Notes: generated from the sequence alone by a model not told the origin. A DNA stretch of 64,000 nucleotides from JBEKIK01 sp963845975 (GCA_963845975.1 CAWJUD010000001.1:1550001-1614000); one strand, 5' to 3'; counted from the stretch's first letter, positions 54,013 through 62,962 are shown. Made by a program: numbers and translations.

Positions 54013-54968
54013 TGCACAATCTCCCGGTCAAACTGAGTGCAAGACATCTGTTCCAAATACTGGAGCGCCTGAGTCAGACTGATTGACCTGCGGTAAGGGC
54101 GTCTTCCCGTGAGCGCTTCAAAAACATCGACCACTGCGCAAAGTTTGGCCCAAGGATGAATCTCCGTGTCCGACAAACCCACCGGATACCCTTTGCCGTC
54201 GATCCGTTCATGATGTTGATAGACCATCATCAATTGATCTCGGCTCAAGCGGTGTTTAGGAACCAGATCCACATAACCCCTCTGGGGATGCGATCGCAGA
54301 ATTTGCTTTTCTTCGGCCTTGAGAGGTCCGGGATATGCCAGGATAGAGGCGTGTATAAAGCGTTTTCCCAGATCGTGCATCATGGCGCCGATGGCGATGG
54401 ACATTTGCTCTTCCGAGGAATATCGCATTTCCTTGGCTAAGACCGCCGAATAGGCCACCACATTCAGCACATGAGTCAGGGCGTGGGCATCGTGCCGGAA
54501 GAGCGCGAAGAGTTCTCTCGGCAATACTTTTTCAAAGCGCAGCAACTGGGAGATGCGTTCCCCAAAGCGCTGGGATTCCTCAATCGCGGAATCAACCTTT
54601 GGGGAACGGTATGCCGTTTGGAAGCGGTCCATGACCGCCGTTTGCAGCAAGGTGACGCGTTGGGATACCGGGACGTCCTCCCGTACCAGAAACGCATCCA
54701 ACCGGTTGTTGAGTTCGGTCGAGAAAATCCTCCAGTCGGAATTTCGGACGTAGAACTTTCTGGCGTCGCTATGGCCTAATTGCTTCCACTGTTCCCGGGT
54801 CAAGCAATAGTCGTGCGCCCGAAATAAGATGGGACGTTTCTTCGATTCATCGGCAATGTAGATGTTTATTCGAGAATCGGGGAGCGCGACCAGGACTGCT
54901 GCAGGCACGACTGTATAACCAGCCAGCGCGTTATTTTGCGAAGAGGTTACCGCAGGACATGTCATCAT
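53982..54968 (-). CDS. HD-GYP domain protein (c-di-GMP phosphodiesterase type)
   Basis: About 328 residues from ATG 54968 (MMTCPAVTSSQNN). A TTG start at 55145 would overlap the small membrane gene and is rejected. The catalytic set is present: MMHDLGKRFIHASILAY (HD and GK), RSHPQRG, YQHHERIDGKGYPVGL (HHExxDGxGYP) and AKLCAVVDVFEALTGRRPYR. These hydrolyse c-di-GMP. The N-terminal 150 residues are an unrecognised sensory part. It overlaps the PilZ gene. Confidence 0.88.
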   Translation of the reverse strand: MMTCPAVTSSQNNALAGYTVVPAAVLVALPDSRINIYIADESKKRPILFRAHDYCLTREQWKQLGHSDARKFYVRNSDWRIFSTELNNRLDAFLVREDVPVSQRVTLLQTAVMDRFQTAYRSPKVDSAIEESQRFGERISQLLRFEKVLPRELFALFRHDAHALTHVLNVVAYSAVLAKEMRYSSEEQMSIAIGAMMHDLGKRFIHASILAYPGPLKAEEKQILRSHPQRGYVDLVPKHRLSRDQLMMVYQHHERIDGKGYPVGLSDTEIHPWAKLCAVVDVFEALTGRRPYRRSISLTQALQYLEQMSCTQFDREIVQCWIYAMKKT

Positions 54969-55047
54969 GGATGCACGATTTCCACGAATCAGAGGTACTT
55001 TTAAGAAATCCTGCTTTTTATTTAGCGGGGTTGCCCTAAGCGAGGTT

Positions 55048-55330
55048 TTAATCACCCGTGTTTCCACATCCTTTTGGGTGGTAGGACATGAGGATGAGAC
55101 GGAAAAAAACGGCAAATCCGATTGCGAGTGCCGTATCGAGAGCAAGGGTTTCGTAGCGGGCGGTCAGACAGTTCGCCGCGTCCGGCGACGGAATCGAGGC
55201 CCGTTGGTCGGCGACGAACTGATCCCCGAGAAGAAAACCGCCTTCGGCATCGATCAATCCTGATGCCCAGGAGAAAGATGATCACCGCAGCCGCAACTGC
55301 GAAGAACAGGACCAACAGGATGAGTTCCAT
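55048..55330 (-). pseudogene. Small two-helix membrane protein with probable frame break
   Basis: ATG 55330 starts MELILLVLFFAVAAAVIIFL, a membrane helix. Near 55255 the frame must change by one base to continue IDAEGGFLLGDQFVADQ and the second helix ALDTALAIGFAVFFRLILM, ending in HPKGCGNTGD. Each half is protein-like alone. No family is recognised. It abuts the point where the methyltransferase gene loses its C-terminal similarity. Confidence 0.45.
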
Positions 55331-56531
55331 AAAATCTTCTAATGAAGGAATTAGAGACACTAAAACCTAGACTACCTTGATCGGCAAGAATATTTAAAGA
55401 TTGCTCGATGAACAGCATGTATAGGTCGAATTGTCCATGACGAGCGGACCGAAATTGCTTTCTGTATGATGATAAGTGCTGTCTTTGGCTCCTATATAGT
55501 TCACTTAGTCTGACAAATGGTGGGCCTCCAAGGATTACATTTACGCATCCGTGTGGTGAGTCTCGAAAGATATCAAGAAAACTCCGGCAAATGATGTTTT
55601 TGCGCAGATCAGGTATAATAATAGATTGCGAATCATCCAACTGTGCAAAATCGGTAATCGTTGCTTCCCAGACGGCAAGTAATAGTAGTCGGATCGTCCT
55701 AGCCACTGCTTGTTCGTCAATGTCGATCCCGAGAAACATTTCACCGAGTACATCTAAACGTTCTTGAACACGGAAAATGCTGGACATGACCGAGGTATCA
55801 GAGTGTTTTTCCCGCCAACAAAGGACGTATCGTAAGGCTGCGATCAAGAATGCACCGCAACCACAAGAAGGATCGAGAATACGAAGTTGCTTGATATCAT
55901 CAACCGATCGTTCCCTAAATGCCCGATCCAAAACGGTGTTGACAAGATAGTCAACGACAGGCGCCGGCGTATAGTGAATTCCTCTCTCATAACGAGTGGA
56001 TGAATTGAGGCCGAGGGGATTAGCTATACAAAGTTGATGGAAATCTCCAAATAACGTTAATGCGATTGGGTTGTCGTGTATTAACAGCCATAGTGCATCT
56101 GTGATACGTTTCTCCCATCCTAAGTCAAAAAGAGAGGGTGGGATATGAATGTTTGCTGGGATCCAAGTTGGATCGAAAACTGATTGGAGTATCGGACACG
56201 TGAAGCTGTTTTGAATTTCTAGAAATAAATCTCTAGTAGTCGCTGGGGAAACTTTTGTCCATATTTTCTGAAGACTCACGGTATCAATTTGTTCTCTTCT
56301 CTTGACGTATTCTATCAGTAGGCTGGTGCCCAAGAGGTGATCAACTAAATGGCCTAAATCTGATAATTGGAGGCCATCGTAGTTATGCTGGCACCACAGA
56401 TGAAATAGATAAGTACGCCATCGATGAATGTATCGCCAGAAGCGTCTTGATTCGGATAGAGACTGGATTGGGTATGCATCAAGCAGGTGAGGTATGTCGC
56501 CCAAGAATATTCGCCCTTTAACGTACTTCAA
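55254..56531 (-). CDS. Truncated N6-adenine DNA methyltransferase-like protein
   Basis: A 425-residue reading. GIHYTPAPVVDYLVNTVLDR and motif I LDPSCGCGAFLIAALRY (about 219) identify an Eco57I/PglX-like N6-adenine methyltransferase. Motif IV is ILGGPPFV (335-339): Gly stands where Asn (or Asp/Ser) of (N/D/S)PP(Y/F) should be, which should impair catalysis. Similarity stops after SVSNSFIRR (about 399), and the rest of the reading is out of any family frame, so the target-recognition region is missing. Its ATG overlaps the SplB-like stop by four bases. Confidence 0.75.
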   Translation of the reverse strand: MKYVKGRIFLGDIPHLLDAYPIQSLSESRRFWRYIHRWRTYLFHLWCQHNYDGLQLSDLGHLVDHLLGTSLLIEYVKRREQIDTVSLQKIWTKVSPATTRDLFLEIQNSFTCPILQSVFDPTWIPANIHIPPSLFDLGWEKRITDALWLLIHDNPIALTLFGDFHQLCIANPLGLNSSTRYERGIHYTPAPVVDYLVNTVLDRAFRERSVDDIKQLRILDPSCGCGAFLIAALRYVLCWREKHSDTSVMSSIFRVQERLDVLGEMFLGIDIDEQAVARTIRLLLLAVWEATITDFAQLDDSQSIIIPDLRKNIICRSFLDIFRDSPHGCVNVILGGPPFVRLSELYRSQRQHLSSYRKQFRSARHGQFDLYMLFIEQSLNILADQGSLGFSVSNSFIRRFYGTHPVGPVLRSCGCGDHLSPGHQD

Positions 56532-57667
56532 AGGACACAGTTACAGTGTTCTAGGCTCTCATACATATTGAGTGCTTCAAACATCGACTCATCCTCTAAG
56601 CAGAGGCCTATTTCCAGATCTGGCTGATTTTGGCGAATTAGATTAATAAGACACCTGTATACCTGCTCTCGCATGGACTGACTAAAACGCAGTCTTCCGT
56701 CATCTGATCTGGCTCCCTGGCGATCGAGTAACGATGTTACGGCATTGTTTTTGCCGAGCTTTAATTCCATCAATCGCTGGGCTTGAGGATAGGAACAAAT
56801 TGAACCCAGCGTGATTCGAGACAGAGGAATAGCATTAAGCAGTTTCTTCAGGAACCTACTATATATGTCCTGCCAATCGGCCACGGGAATAATCGGCATC
56901 AGAACCGCGCGTATAGAATAGCCAACCTCCGCACATCGATGCATAGCCTCCAATCGATCAAACACGGTCGGTGTATTTTTTTCAAATCCCAGTGCCACTT
57001 CCGGTGCATTTACTGTCCAAGACAAGATTGTATGTCTTCCATGATCAAGATCTAATAGATTCTCAACGTCGGCGCTCTTTGTCAGCACAACCATGTGTGC
57101 ATATGGATGTCTGGCAAAGAAAGGAATCATCTTTCGTGAATATCCACTAAGCGGATCTAGAGCAAGGCCATCCTGGAGTTTTCCCAGATAAAATGCCATA
57201 GGACGGCCAAGTTGATTTGCGATCCGATCCACTTCGGTCAGGATCTCAGGCAGGTTGAGGAAAATCTTTACTGCCGGCGAAAACCTGACGCCCGGCGTTC
57301 CGGCCAAATAGCAATAGTGACAACCATAGGGACAAAAACCATAAGGCGAGAAGTGCCAGTAATTCGGACAAGTATTGTCTTCTTCTTCGCTGAATCGCAC
57401 CGCACTATTGTGTTCGCCGAGCACAAGAATTTGCTTTCCAGTATCATGAAGCCGTAGCGCATCGGTTTCTTTCAACTCAATCCGATTATGTGGTACGTCG
57501 AACGCTTCTATCACTTTGGCATTCGGATAAACATCGCATATTATTTGTGCATAGTGCCGGCGTCCTTGGGTACTATTGCTCCCCTTTGCTAAGAAAATCT
57601 TCGATGGCTGAAAAAGTGGCGCTGGGCGAGGTGTGTAACTATCGTTTTGAACATTCACTGCAAACAT
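56528..57667 (-). CDS. SplB-like radical SAM protein (spore photoproduct lyase type)
   Basis: A 379-residue protein closest in layout to spore photoproduct lyase: FCPYGCHYCYLAGTPGVRFS (Cys 112, 116, 119), FYLGKLQDGLALDPLSGYSR, VVLTKSADVENLLDLDHGRH, and a C-terminal LCLEDESMFEALNMY and CNCVL with the conserved terminal Cys (375, 377). SplB repairs a UV thymine dimer; here the organism type and the coupled methyltransferase make a different base-modifying role possible. It is first in a two-gene unit. Confidence 0.82.
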   Translation of the reverse strand: MFAVNVQNDSYTPRPAPLFQPSKIFLAKGSNSTQGRRHYAQIICDVYPNAKVIEAFDVPHNRIELKETDALRLHDTGKQILVLGEHNSAVRFSEEEDNTCPNYWHFSPYGFCPYGCHYCYLAGTPGVRFSPAVKIFLNLPEILTEVDRIANQLGRPMAFYLGKLQDGLALDPLSGYSRKMIPFFARHPYAHMVVLTKSADVENLLDLDHGRHTILSWTVNAPEVALGFEKNTPTVFDRLEAMHRCAEVGYSIRAVLMPIIPVADWQDIYSRFLKKLLNAIPLSRITLGSICSYPQAQRLMELKLGKNNAVTSLLDRQGARSDDGRLRFSQSMREQVYRCLINLIRQNQPDLEIGLCLEDESMFEALNMYESLEHCNCVL

Positions 57668-57874
57668 TATCTGAATCTCGCTAGATAGATAGGATTTGCA
57701 TTTTCATGCTTAAAAGATCGTTAAATTAGACCACATTAGACCTTATATCTGAACATAGGTATACAATAATGAATCTATTCCCGTGTATCAAGTCATTTTT
57801 TTAGCCAATTGTCATGTAAGGCAATAGAAAATGCCTTAACTAACTCTTTTCCAGATCCTTCACCACGAGAAAAT

Positions 57875-58097
57875 AAAGTGCCCGCTATGATGCCGTACAA
57901 TTTGCACTCTGGGTGTCACCAGATGTCACAATCTACCTCAATATGCAACAATATGCGTAAAATGGGCAGAGAATCCTCGGTTTTGTAAACCGATGCGCCA
58001 TCGAAGTGTGATTATAACTCATTACTAGATAAGATGTTATATATCTCAAATGTGTGGTCTGAAGACCGATGCGCTATCCAGTTGCGCCACGAGCGCT
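57875..58097. repeat. Right-junction repeat, copy 2
   Basis: Near-identical to 52824-53044, offset by about 5,051 bases. It includes the anticodon-arm look-alike near 57979 and ends in a 5' tRNA-Arg half that has diverged. Confidence 0.8.
58058..58097 (-). tRNA. tRNA-Arg 5' half (copy 2, diverged)
   Basis: The copy differs from 53006-53044 by a T for C in the acceptor (GCGCTCG) and in the core (loop CTTCAGA), which would change the anticodon from TCG to TCA. No 3' half adjoins it. A decayed duplicate. Confidence 0.7.
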
Positions 58098-58357
58098 CAA
58101 CATAATTTATAAACACGTCAACACATCAGGAAAAGTGGCCGCGGGCGTAAACATACGGCCAAATGCTCGGTTTTCAAACAAAATGGTGGCAGGCACTCTT
58201 ACGAGGTTGTTAAAAAATCGGGACAGGCACACTTCCGAAGCCCTCGTATTCTGTTGTTATCGTAGAAATCCCAGAAGCCACTCCCCAATTTGTCAGATGT
58301 TTTTAGGATTTCATGCCGCACACCACCCGATGCCCATTGCCCGCTATCTACTGTCAT

Positions 58358-59631
58358 TTACCCCAGCGCCTTGTCGGAGATATCTTTTCGGCACCAGGCG
58401 CCTTTCCAGCGAATGCATTTTACCGCGCGGTAGGCGTTGAGTTTGGCCTGGGCGATGGTGGAGCCCAGGGCGGTGACATTCAGGACCCGGCCGCCTGCGG
58501 TGACGATCTGATCGTTTGCCATGACCGTGCCGGCATGAAAGACTTTTACGTCGGGCAGGATTTCGGCGTTTTGCAGGCCGCGGATGGGATGTCCTTTAGT
58601 GTAATCTCCGGGATATCCTTGGCTGGCCATCACAACGCATACGGCCGGACGCGGATCCCAGTCCATGGGCGGAAGCTGGTCGAGCCGGTCGTCGACCGTG
58701 GCTTCGAGCAGGTCAAGCAGATCGGTTTTCAGGCGCATAAGCAGGGGCTGGCATTCGGGATCACCGAAACGTACGTTGTATTCCAGCACCTTCGGCCCCT
58801 GTTTGGTGATCATCAAGCCCGCATATAAAACACCCTTAAAAGGCCGGCGGGAACGCTTCATATTGTGGACGGTGGGCACCAGGATGCGCTCCTCGATATC
58901 GTGCAGCATATCGGGGGAAATCAGCGGGGCGGGGCAGTATGCGCCATGCCGCCGGTATTCGGACCGGTGTCGCCGTCAAAGGCCGGCTTGTGATCCTGGG
59001 CCGGGGGGAGCGTGACGATGGTGCGGCCGTCGGTCACGGCCATGACGCTGGCTTCCTGGCCGTCGAGCCGCTCTTCGATGACCAGCCGATTGCCCGCGGC
59101 GCCGAAGATTTTTTGCCGGGCGATTTTTTCCACCGCATCCAGGGCTTGCTTGCGGTTGGGGCAAACGAACACGCCCTTGCCCGCGGCCAGGCCGTCGGCC
59201 TTGACCACCACGGGCATGTCTTCGCGATCGCGGAGGAATTTGTTCGCATCTTCGGCGGTGGTAAAGTGTTGATACTCGGCGGTGGGCACATTTGCGCCGT
59301 GAAGCAGGTCCTTGCAAAAAACCTTGCTACTTTCCAGTTCGGCGGCGTTTTTATGCGGTCCGAAAATCCGCAGGCTGGACTGTTCGAAGACATCGACAAT
59401 GCCGTCGGCCAAGGGCGCTTCCGGCCCGACAACGGTCAGTCCTACGCCGTTTTCCTTGGCAAAGCGAATGAGTTTGGCGAAATCGGAGGCCTGAATGGGG
59501 ACGTTCTCGCCATCGATGTCGGTGCCCGCATTGCCCGGGGCCACAAATACACGTTCTACCCGAGGACTCTGGGTGAGTTTCCAAGTCAAGGCGTGTTCGC
59601 GTCCGCCGCTGCCTATGAGCAGAATGTTCAT
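58358..59631 (-). CDS. purD: Phosphoribosylamine--glycine ligase, one-base frame break near 58945
   Basis: PurD joins glycine to phosphoribosylamine in purine synthesis, an ATP-grasp reaction. From ATG 59631 the frame reads MNILLIGSGGREHALTWKLT, VVVKADGLAAGKGVFV and LVIEERLDGQEASVMAVTDG, and fails at GGMAHTAPPR, where one G is missing from the normal GGMGAYCPAPLISPDML. The second half, MLHDIEERILVPTVH to NVRFGDPECQPLLMRL and DISDKALG, continues in the other frame to 58358. An essential gene with one base lost in a G-rich run suggests an assembly indel. Confidence 0.88.
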
Positions 59632-59740
59632 GCTGTATCCTGATGAAAAAAAGGGGACAGCCGTACGCACAATCCTGGCTTAGGATGAAAAATATCATGT
59701 GACTCGGTGCCAGTCCCCTTTTCTCCCTGGCCGAGTGGAG

Positions 59741-59784
59741 TGGGCGGCACTGGATTCGAACCAGCGACCTCCACGGTGTGAGCC
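59741..59784 (-). tRNA. tRNA-Val(CAC), 3' half only
   Basis: Minus strand: CTCACAC (anticodon CAC), CGTGG stem, GCTGG TTCGAAT CCAGT T arm, acceptor GCCGCCC A. Upstream the expected anticodon 5' stem CCACG and the D arm are absent; GGGAGG takes their place. As at 48604, the tRNA ends at the anticodon loop. The 5' half is not in the window and may lie beyond the right edge past the integrase. Confidence 0.72.
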
Positions 59785-59830
59785 TCCCTTCGATGCCTGG
59801 GTTTTCCAACCTGAAATCTTTTGTTGGTTT

Positions 59831-60955
59831 GAGTTTAACGAATTTCTTGAGATTTGCAAGCACTAGCAAACTAACAGCATAATTGTGGGGATTATGACCA
59901 TTTTTTGCTCTATGTGCGTAGATAGTTGTGTAAAAAATTCACTGTTTGGGCTTGGCGGTCAATGGTGTGAATCTCTTGGATGCGCTGATCGGCAGCGGAT
60001 CGGCCTCTCGGCCGCCAGGCATGCGCCTGGTTGAGTTCAATCCCTTGCCTTGGCAATGAACCCCTGACCGCGCCGATCAACAGCGGACCGCATTGCCGGC
60101 GTCGAGGCGTGCACCTTATGAGCAAGGCTCCGGGCCGTGGTGGTGAACATCAGACCTCGGTGATCGGCGCGCGGCTGAAATGAATAACGCACTGGTCCCG
60201 ATCATCAAAGCTGAGCGGATGCTGGCAGAGGCCAACACGATCCCCAAGATCACGCATATCGCGAACTTGGCGGCCCGGGCGGCCGAATATGCGAAACGGG
60301 CGGGCATGGAAACCCACCAGGTCAACCGGGCGAAAAAGGTGGAACTGGATTGCCACCGACCCGCGGCGGCGGTTATCATATTAATAATATCTATACGATA
60401 ACCCTCAAACGCCTTGGCGATCTTTGCCTGAGTTTAACGAATTTCTTGAGATTTGCAAGCACTAGCAAACTAACAGCATAATTGTGGGGATTATGACCAT
60501 TTTTTGCTCTATGTGCGTAGATAGTTGTGTAAAAAATTCACTGTTTGGGCTTGGCGGTCAATGGTGTGAATCTCTTGGATGCGCTGATCGGCAGCGGATC
60601 GGCCTCTCGGCCGCCAGGCATGCGCCTGGTTGAGTTCAATCCCTTGCCTTGGCAATGAACCCCTGACCGCGCCGATCAACAGCGGACCGCATTGCCGGCG
60701 TCGAGGCGTGCACCTTATGAGCAAGGCTCCGGGCCGTGGTGGTGAACATCAGACCTCGGTGATCGGCGCCGGCTGAAATGAATAACGCACTGGTCCCGAT
60801 CATCAAAGCCGAGCGGATGCTGGCAGAGGCCAACACGATCCCCAAGATCACGCATATCGCGAACTTGGCGGCCCGGGCGGCCGAATATGCGAAACGGGCG
60901 GGCATGGAAACCCACCAGGTCAATCGGGCAAAAAAGGTGGAACTGGACTGCCACC
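59831..60955. repeat. Tandem segmental duplication, 599-base spacing
   Basis: 59831-60356 and 60430-60955 match over about 526 bases with only a handful of differences. The unique 73 bases between them hold a GGTTATC/GATAACC hairpin. The second copy runs into an intact gene (60778); the first has only the start of that gene, cut after VELDCHR. Confidence 0.85.
60180..60401 (+). pseudogene. Truncated copy of the 60778 gene
   Basis: The first 60 residues (MNNALVPIIKAERMLAEANT, HIANLAARAAEYAKRAG) equal those of the gene at 60778. After VELDCHR the frame runs into the unique spacer (PAAAVIILIISIR). It arose from the tandem duplication. Confidence 0.75.
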
Positions 60956-61221
60956 GCAAGGCAGGCGGTTTGCTGATTGATTTGAAAAAACGGGGTCAAC
61001 TGGTAGAAGGTGGCAACCGAAAAGCACTATCCCAACGTGGTATAGTGACCCTAAAAGACATTGAATTAACTCTTAATCAATCCTCCCGTTACCAGCTCGC
61101 GGCGTCTGTGCCAGAGGTGGAATATCGGCAATGGGTGGCTGCAATCCTGGAGAAAGACGAAGAACTAACCGGGGCTTGGCATCGGTCGATTGCTAGCGGA
61201 CGGGAAGCCGGCACCTCCTAG
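60778..61221 (+). CDS. Phage/plasmid-type hypothetical protein (ParB-associated family)
   Basis: A 147-residue protein of a kind common on phages and plasmids: ALVPIIKAERMLAEANTIPK, AARAAEYAKRAGMETHQVNR, ELDCHRKAGGLLIDLKKRGQ, then QSSRYQLAASVPEVEYRQWV. The pattern (AERMLAEA, AxxYAKxA, RKAGxLL, TxxQSSRxQxAAxxP) occurs in proteins often labelled ParB-like or DNA-binding. A helix-turn-helix may lie at about 95-120. It marks this zone as integrated element DNA. Confidence 0.65.
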   Translation: MNNALVPIIKAERMLAEANTIPKITHIANLAARAAEYAKRAGMETHQVNRAKKVELDCHRKAGGLLIDLKKRGQLVEGGNRKALSQRGIVTLKDIELTLNQSSRYQLAASVPEVEYRQWVAAILEKDEELTGAWHRSIASGREAGTS

Positions 61222-61428
61222 AGGGACAAAATCCTTGAGACTTCCACCCTCTGGAGGCAGAAAATTTCGAGGAGTGCAGAGGATTAAGAATCCGCTGCAC
61301 CAATGCGCACCTGATTGTGTTGGATTCGACGCCAGCGGACCGTGGATGTCCGGAACTCGATGCTCACCCTGACCGCGGTGACATCAACCAGGGGCCGGGA
61401 GCGAAACGAGTTTTTTCTATCCGCTGCT

Positions 61429-61537
61429 CTCGCGCTCGAGTTCGGCTGTCCGCACACGTTGCCGCAGGAAATCCCCAATTATCTCATCATGCGATAATTA
61501 CTCGCGCTCGAGTTCGGCTGTCCGCACACGTTGCCGC
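61429..61537. repeat. Pair of 37-base direct repeats
   Basis: The 37-base unit starting CTCGCGCTCGAGTTCGGCTG and ending CGCACACGTTGCCGC occurs exactly at 61429-61465 and 61501-61537. The 35-base spacer holds the hairpin AATTATCtcatcatgcGATAATT. Confidence 0.75.
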
Positions 61538-61541
61538 GGCC

Positions 61542-61751
61542 TTTGGCCCGGGCACACGAGCTCGACGGGGCTCACCGCGGTAGCATCGTGCGACCTCGGG
61601 ACTTTGGCCCGGGCGCACGAGCTCGACGGGATTATTTAGAAAAACTATACCATCATGGGATAGTTTGGCCCGGGCGCACGAGCTCGACGGCTTGGTGGAA
61701 AATTTTCCACCAAGCACGGATGCGTTTGGCCCGGGCGCACGAGCTCGACGG
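61542..61751. repeat. Four 27-base repeats with 34-base spacers (exact 61-base period)
   Basis: Units start at 61542, 61603, 61664 and 61725, each TTTGGCCCGGG(C)(A/G)CACGAG and then CTCGACGG; only one base varies. The three 34-base spacers differ in sequence but two contain clear hairpins (61640-61665 and CTTGGTGGAAAA/TTTTCCACCAAG at 61691-61714). The period resembles a CRISPR array, but no cas gene is seen and the hairpin spacers argue against it. The role is unknown. Confidence 0.7.
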
Positions 61752-62217
61752 TCCGGGTCCGGACGTTCTGGCCGCGGCGGGCGATCGGCCTACGTCGCCG
61801 GCGACGATGGTGCCAGGTGGCTTTGCGGAGCACGGGCACTCGAGTCATTGCCCGGGTCGACATCCATGGCCTGGAGGCAAGCCGCGGCCGCGGCGGGGCA
61901 GGTGTGCTCGCCGGCGGTCCGCATCGTGGCCGGACCGGGCCGCGGGCGTCGCGGCATGAAGTGTCGGAAAGGCAGGTATCAGACATCGACCCGGCCGGTC
62001 CGGAAGCAACCTGAGCGAAACTGTGGCTGCCATTTTTGGTGAATCGCCTCAATCGGGGAGAAAATCGGTTTTTCTCATAGTCCACGGTCCGCGACCGCGC
62101 CGACGAAAAAACGGCCGCGGCCATCGACGTGCTCGGCGATAGTCGATCGCCAATTCCGCCGGCAGCATCGTCAATAAAAGCGATTGCGCCCGGGCAACCG
62201 AATACTTGCTTTGCCCG
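61752..62217. other. GC-rich non-coding region
   Basis: No protein-like frame is seen on either strand. Many GC palindromes (GCCGCGGCCGCGGC, TCGGCGATAGTCGATCGCC) could form structure. An origin, transfer site or structural RNA is possible, none is shown. Confidence 0.4.
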
Positions 62218-62322
62218 CTCGATGCTTCCCTGGCCGGCCGATCGGCCGGCCAGGGCATCTCTCATTGTGGTGCTAGGGGTGGAAGCCACTCTGCCCGATA
62301 ACAACAGGGTGTTTCATTCGCT
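62218..62322. repeat. Hairpin-bearing repeat, copy 1
   Basis: Starts TCGATGCTTCCCTGGCCGGC, folds with GCCGGCCAGGGCATC, and continues through CACTCTGCCCGATAACAAC to TGTTTCATT. A second copy lies at 62963-63060. Confidence 0.65.
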
Positions 62323-62325
62323 CTA

Positions 62326-62799
62326 TTAAATATGTTTGATATGGGGGACCTTAGGATCATGCCAATGAGCCGGCCATTCTTTGCGATCATAAAAGTACTG
62401 AGTGTATTTTATGTCACAAGTATCCAGATCGAATTGGAACCAGTCGCCTTGAAAGAATACGACAAATTTATCAAAATCCGACAGATCCTTTAGCTCCCAA
62501 TATTCTTTCATTTGAACATTAAGAATCGCACACAGTTTGTTAAATAAGTCGATTATTTCCTCTTTGGTAAGACCGGCAATCGCCGCCTCGTATTTCTTCT
62601 CGGCTTCCTTTTTACGGGCTTCGTAACGCTCTATTATCGTCTCTGCTTTCTCTTCTGCTACCACGGGATTTTGTTGACTACGGCTTTTAAAAACTGGATT
62701 TCCTATGAAGGGACCATTGGCAGCTAAACCGAGAAAATAGGCTCCGTCAAATTCAAATTCTCCAATTTGTTCATCTAGTTTTCGGTATGTTATTTTCAC
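62326..62799 (-). CDS. Hypothetical protein in integrase-bearing element
   Basis: A 157-residue soluble protein from GTG 62799, which has AAGGAG seven bases upstream. A central coiled coil (IIERYEARKKEAEKKYEAAI) precedes LTKEEIIDLFNKLCAILNVQ and an aromatic tail (FVVFFQGDWFQFDLDTCDIK). No family is recognised. Much lower GC than the array next to it, consistent with acquired DNA. Confidence 0.6.
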   Translation of the reverse strand: MKITYRKLDEQIGEFEFDGAYFLGLAANGPFIGNPVFKSRSQQNPVVAEEKAETIIERYEARKKEAEKKYEAAIAGLTKEEIIDLFNKLCAILNVQMKEYWELKDLSDFDKFVVFFQGDWFQFDLDTCDIKYTQYFYDRKEWPAHWHDPKVPHIKHI

Positions 62800-62814
62800 A
62801 ATGATTCTCCTTTT

Positions 62815-62961
62815 TTATTTTGGCTGTGGTAGATTTTTCAGTGTGTCGGCCATCGCTTGCGGATTGATGTAATGGTTCATGGTTGTGGTTAGTGAAGTGT
62901 GTCCAAGTGCGGCCTGTGCTATGTATGGGTTGATCTTGGCAAGCTCCGTGGCCATGCTCTT
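62815..62961 (-). pseudogene. C-terminal fragment of a second tyrosine recombinase
   Basis: 48 residues (KSMATELAKINPYIAQAALG, HTSLTTTMNHYINPQAMADT, LKNLPQPK) are close to the last 48 of the integrase at 63058. It keeps the His and catalytic Tyr but nothing before. Similarity ends at the hairpin repeat at 62963, which seems to have cut or replaced the rest. Confidence 0.8.
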
Positions 62962-62962
62962 A

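Noticed and set aside
59910..60125. Pair of identical 71-codon minus-strand frames (also 60509-60724)
   Set aside because: Both follow from the tandem duplication; sequence is Arg-rich with no similarity and no ribosome site.
61542..61751. CRISPR array
   Set aside because: Period fits, but only four units, hairpin-bearing spacers, no leader and no cas genes in the window. Listed as an unexplained repeat instead.
61645..62304. 219-codon minus-strand frame in the GC-rich region
   Set aside because: Arg/Pro/Ser-rich text without family resemblance, passing through the repeat array; typical of open frames in high-GC non-coding DNA.
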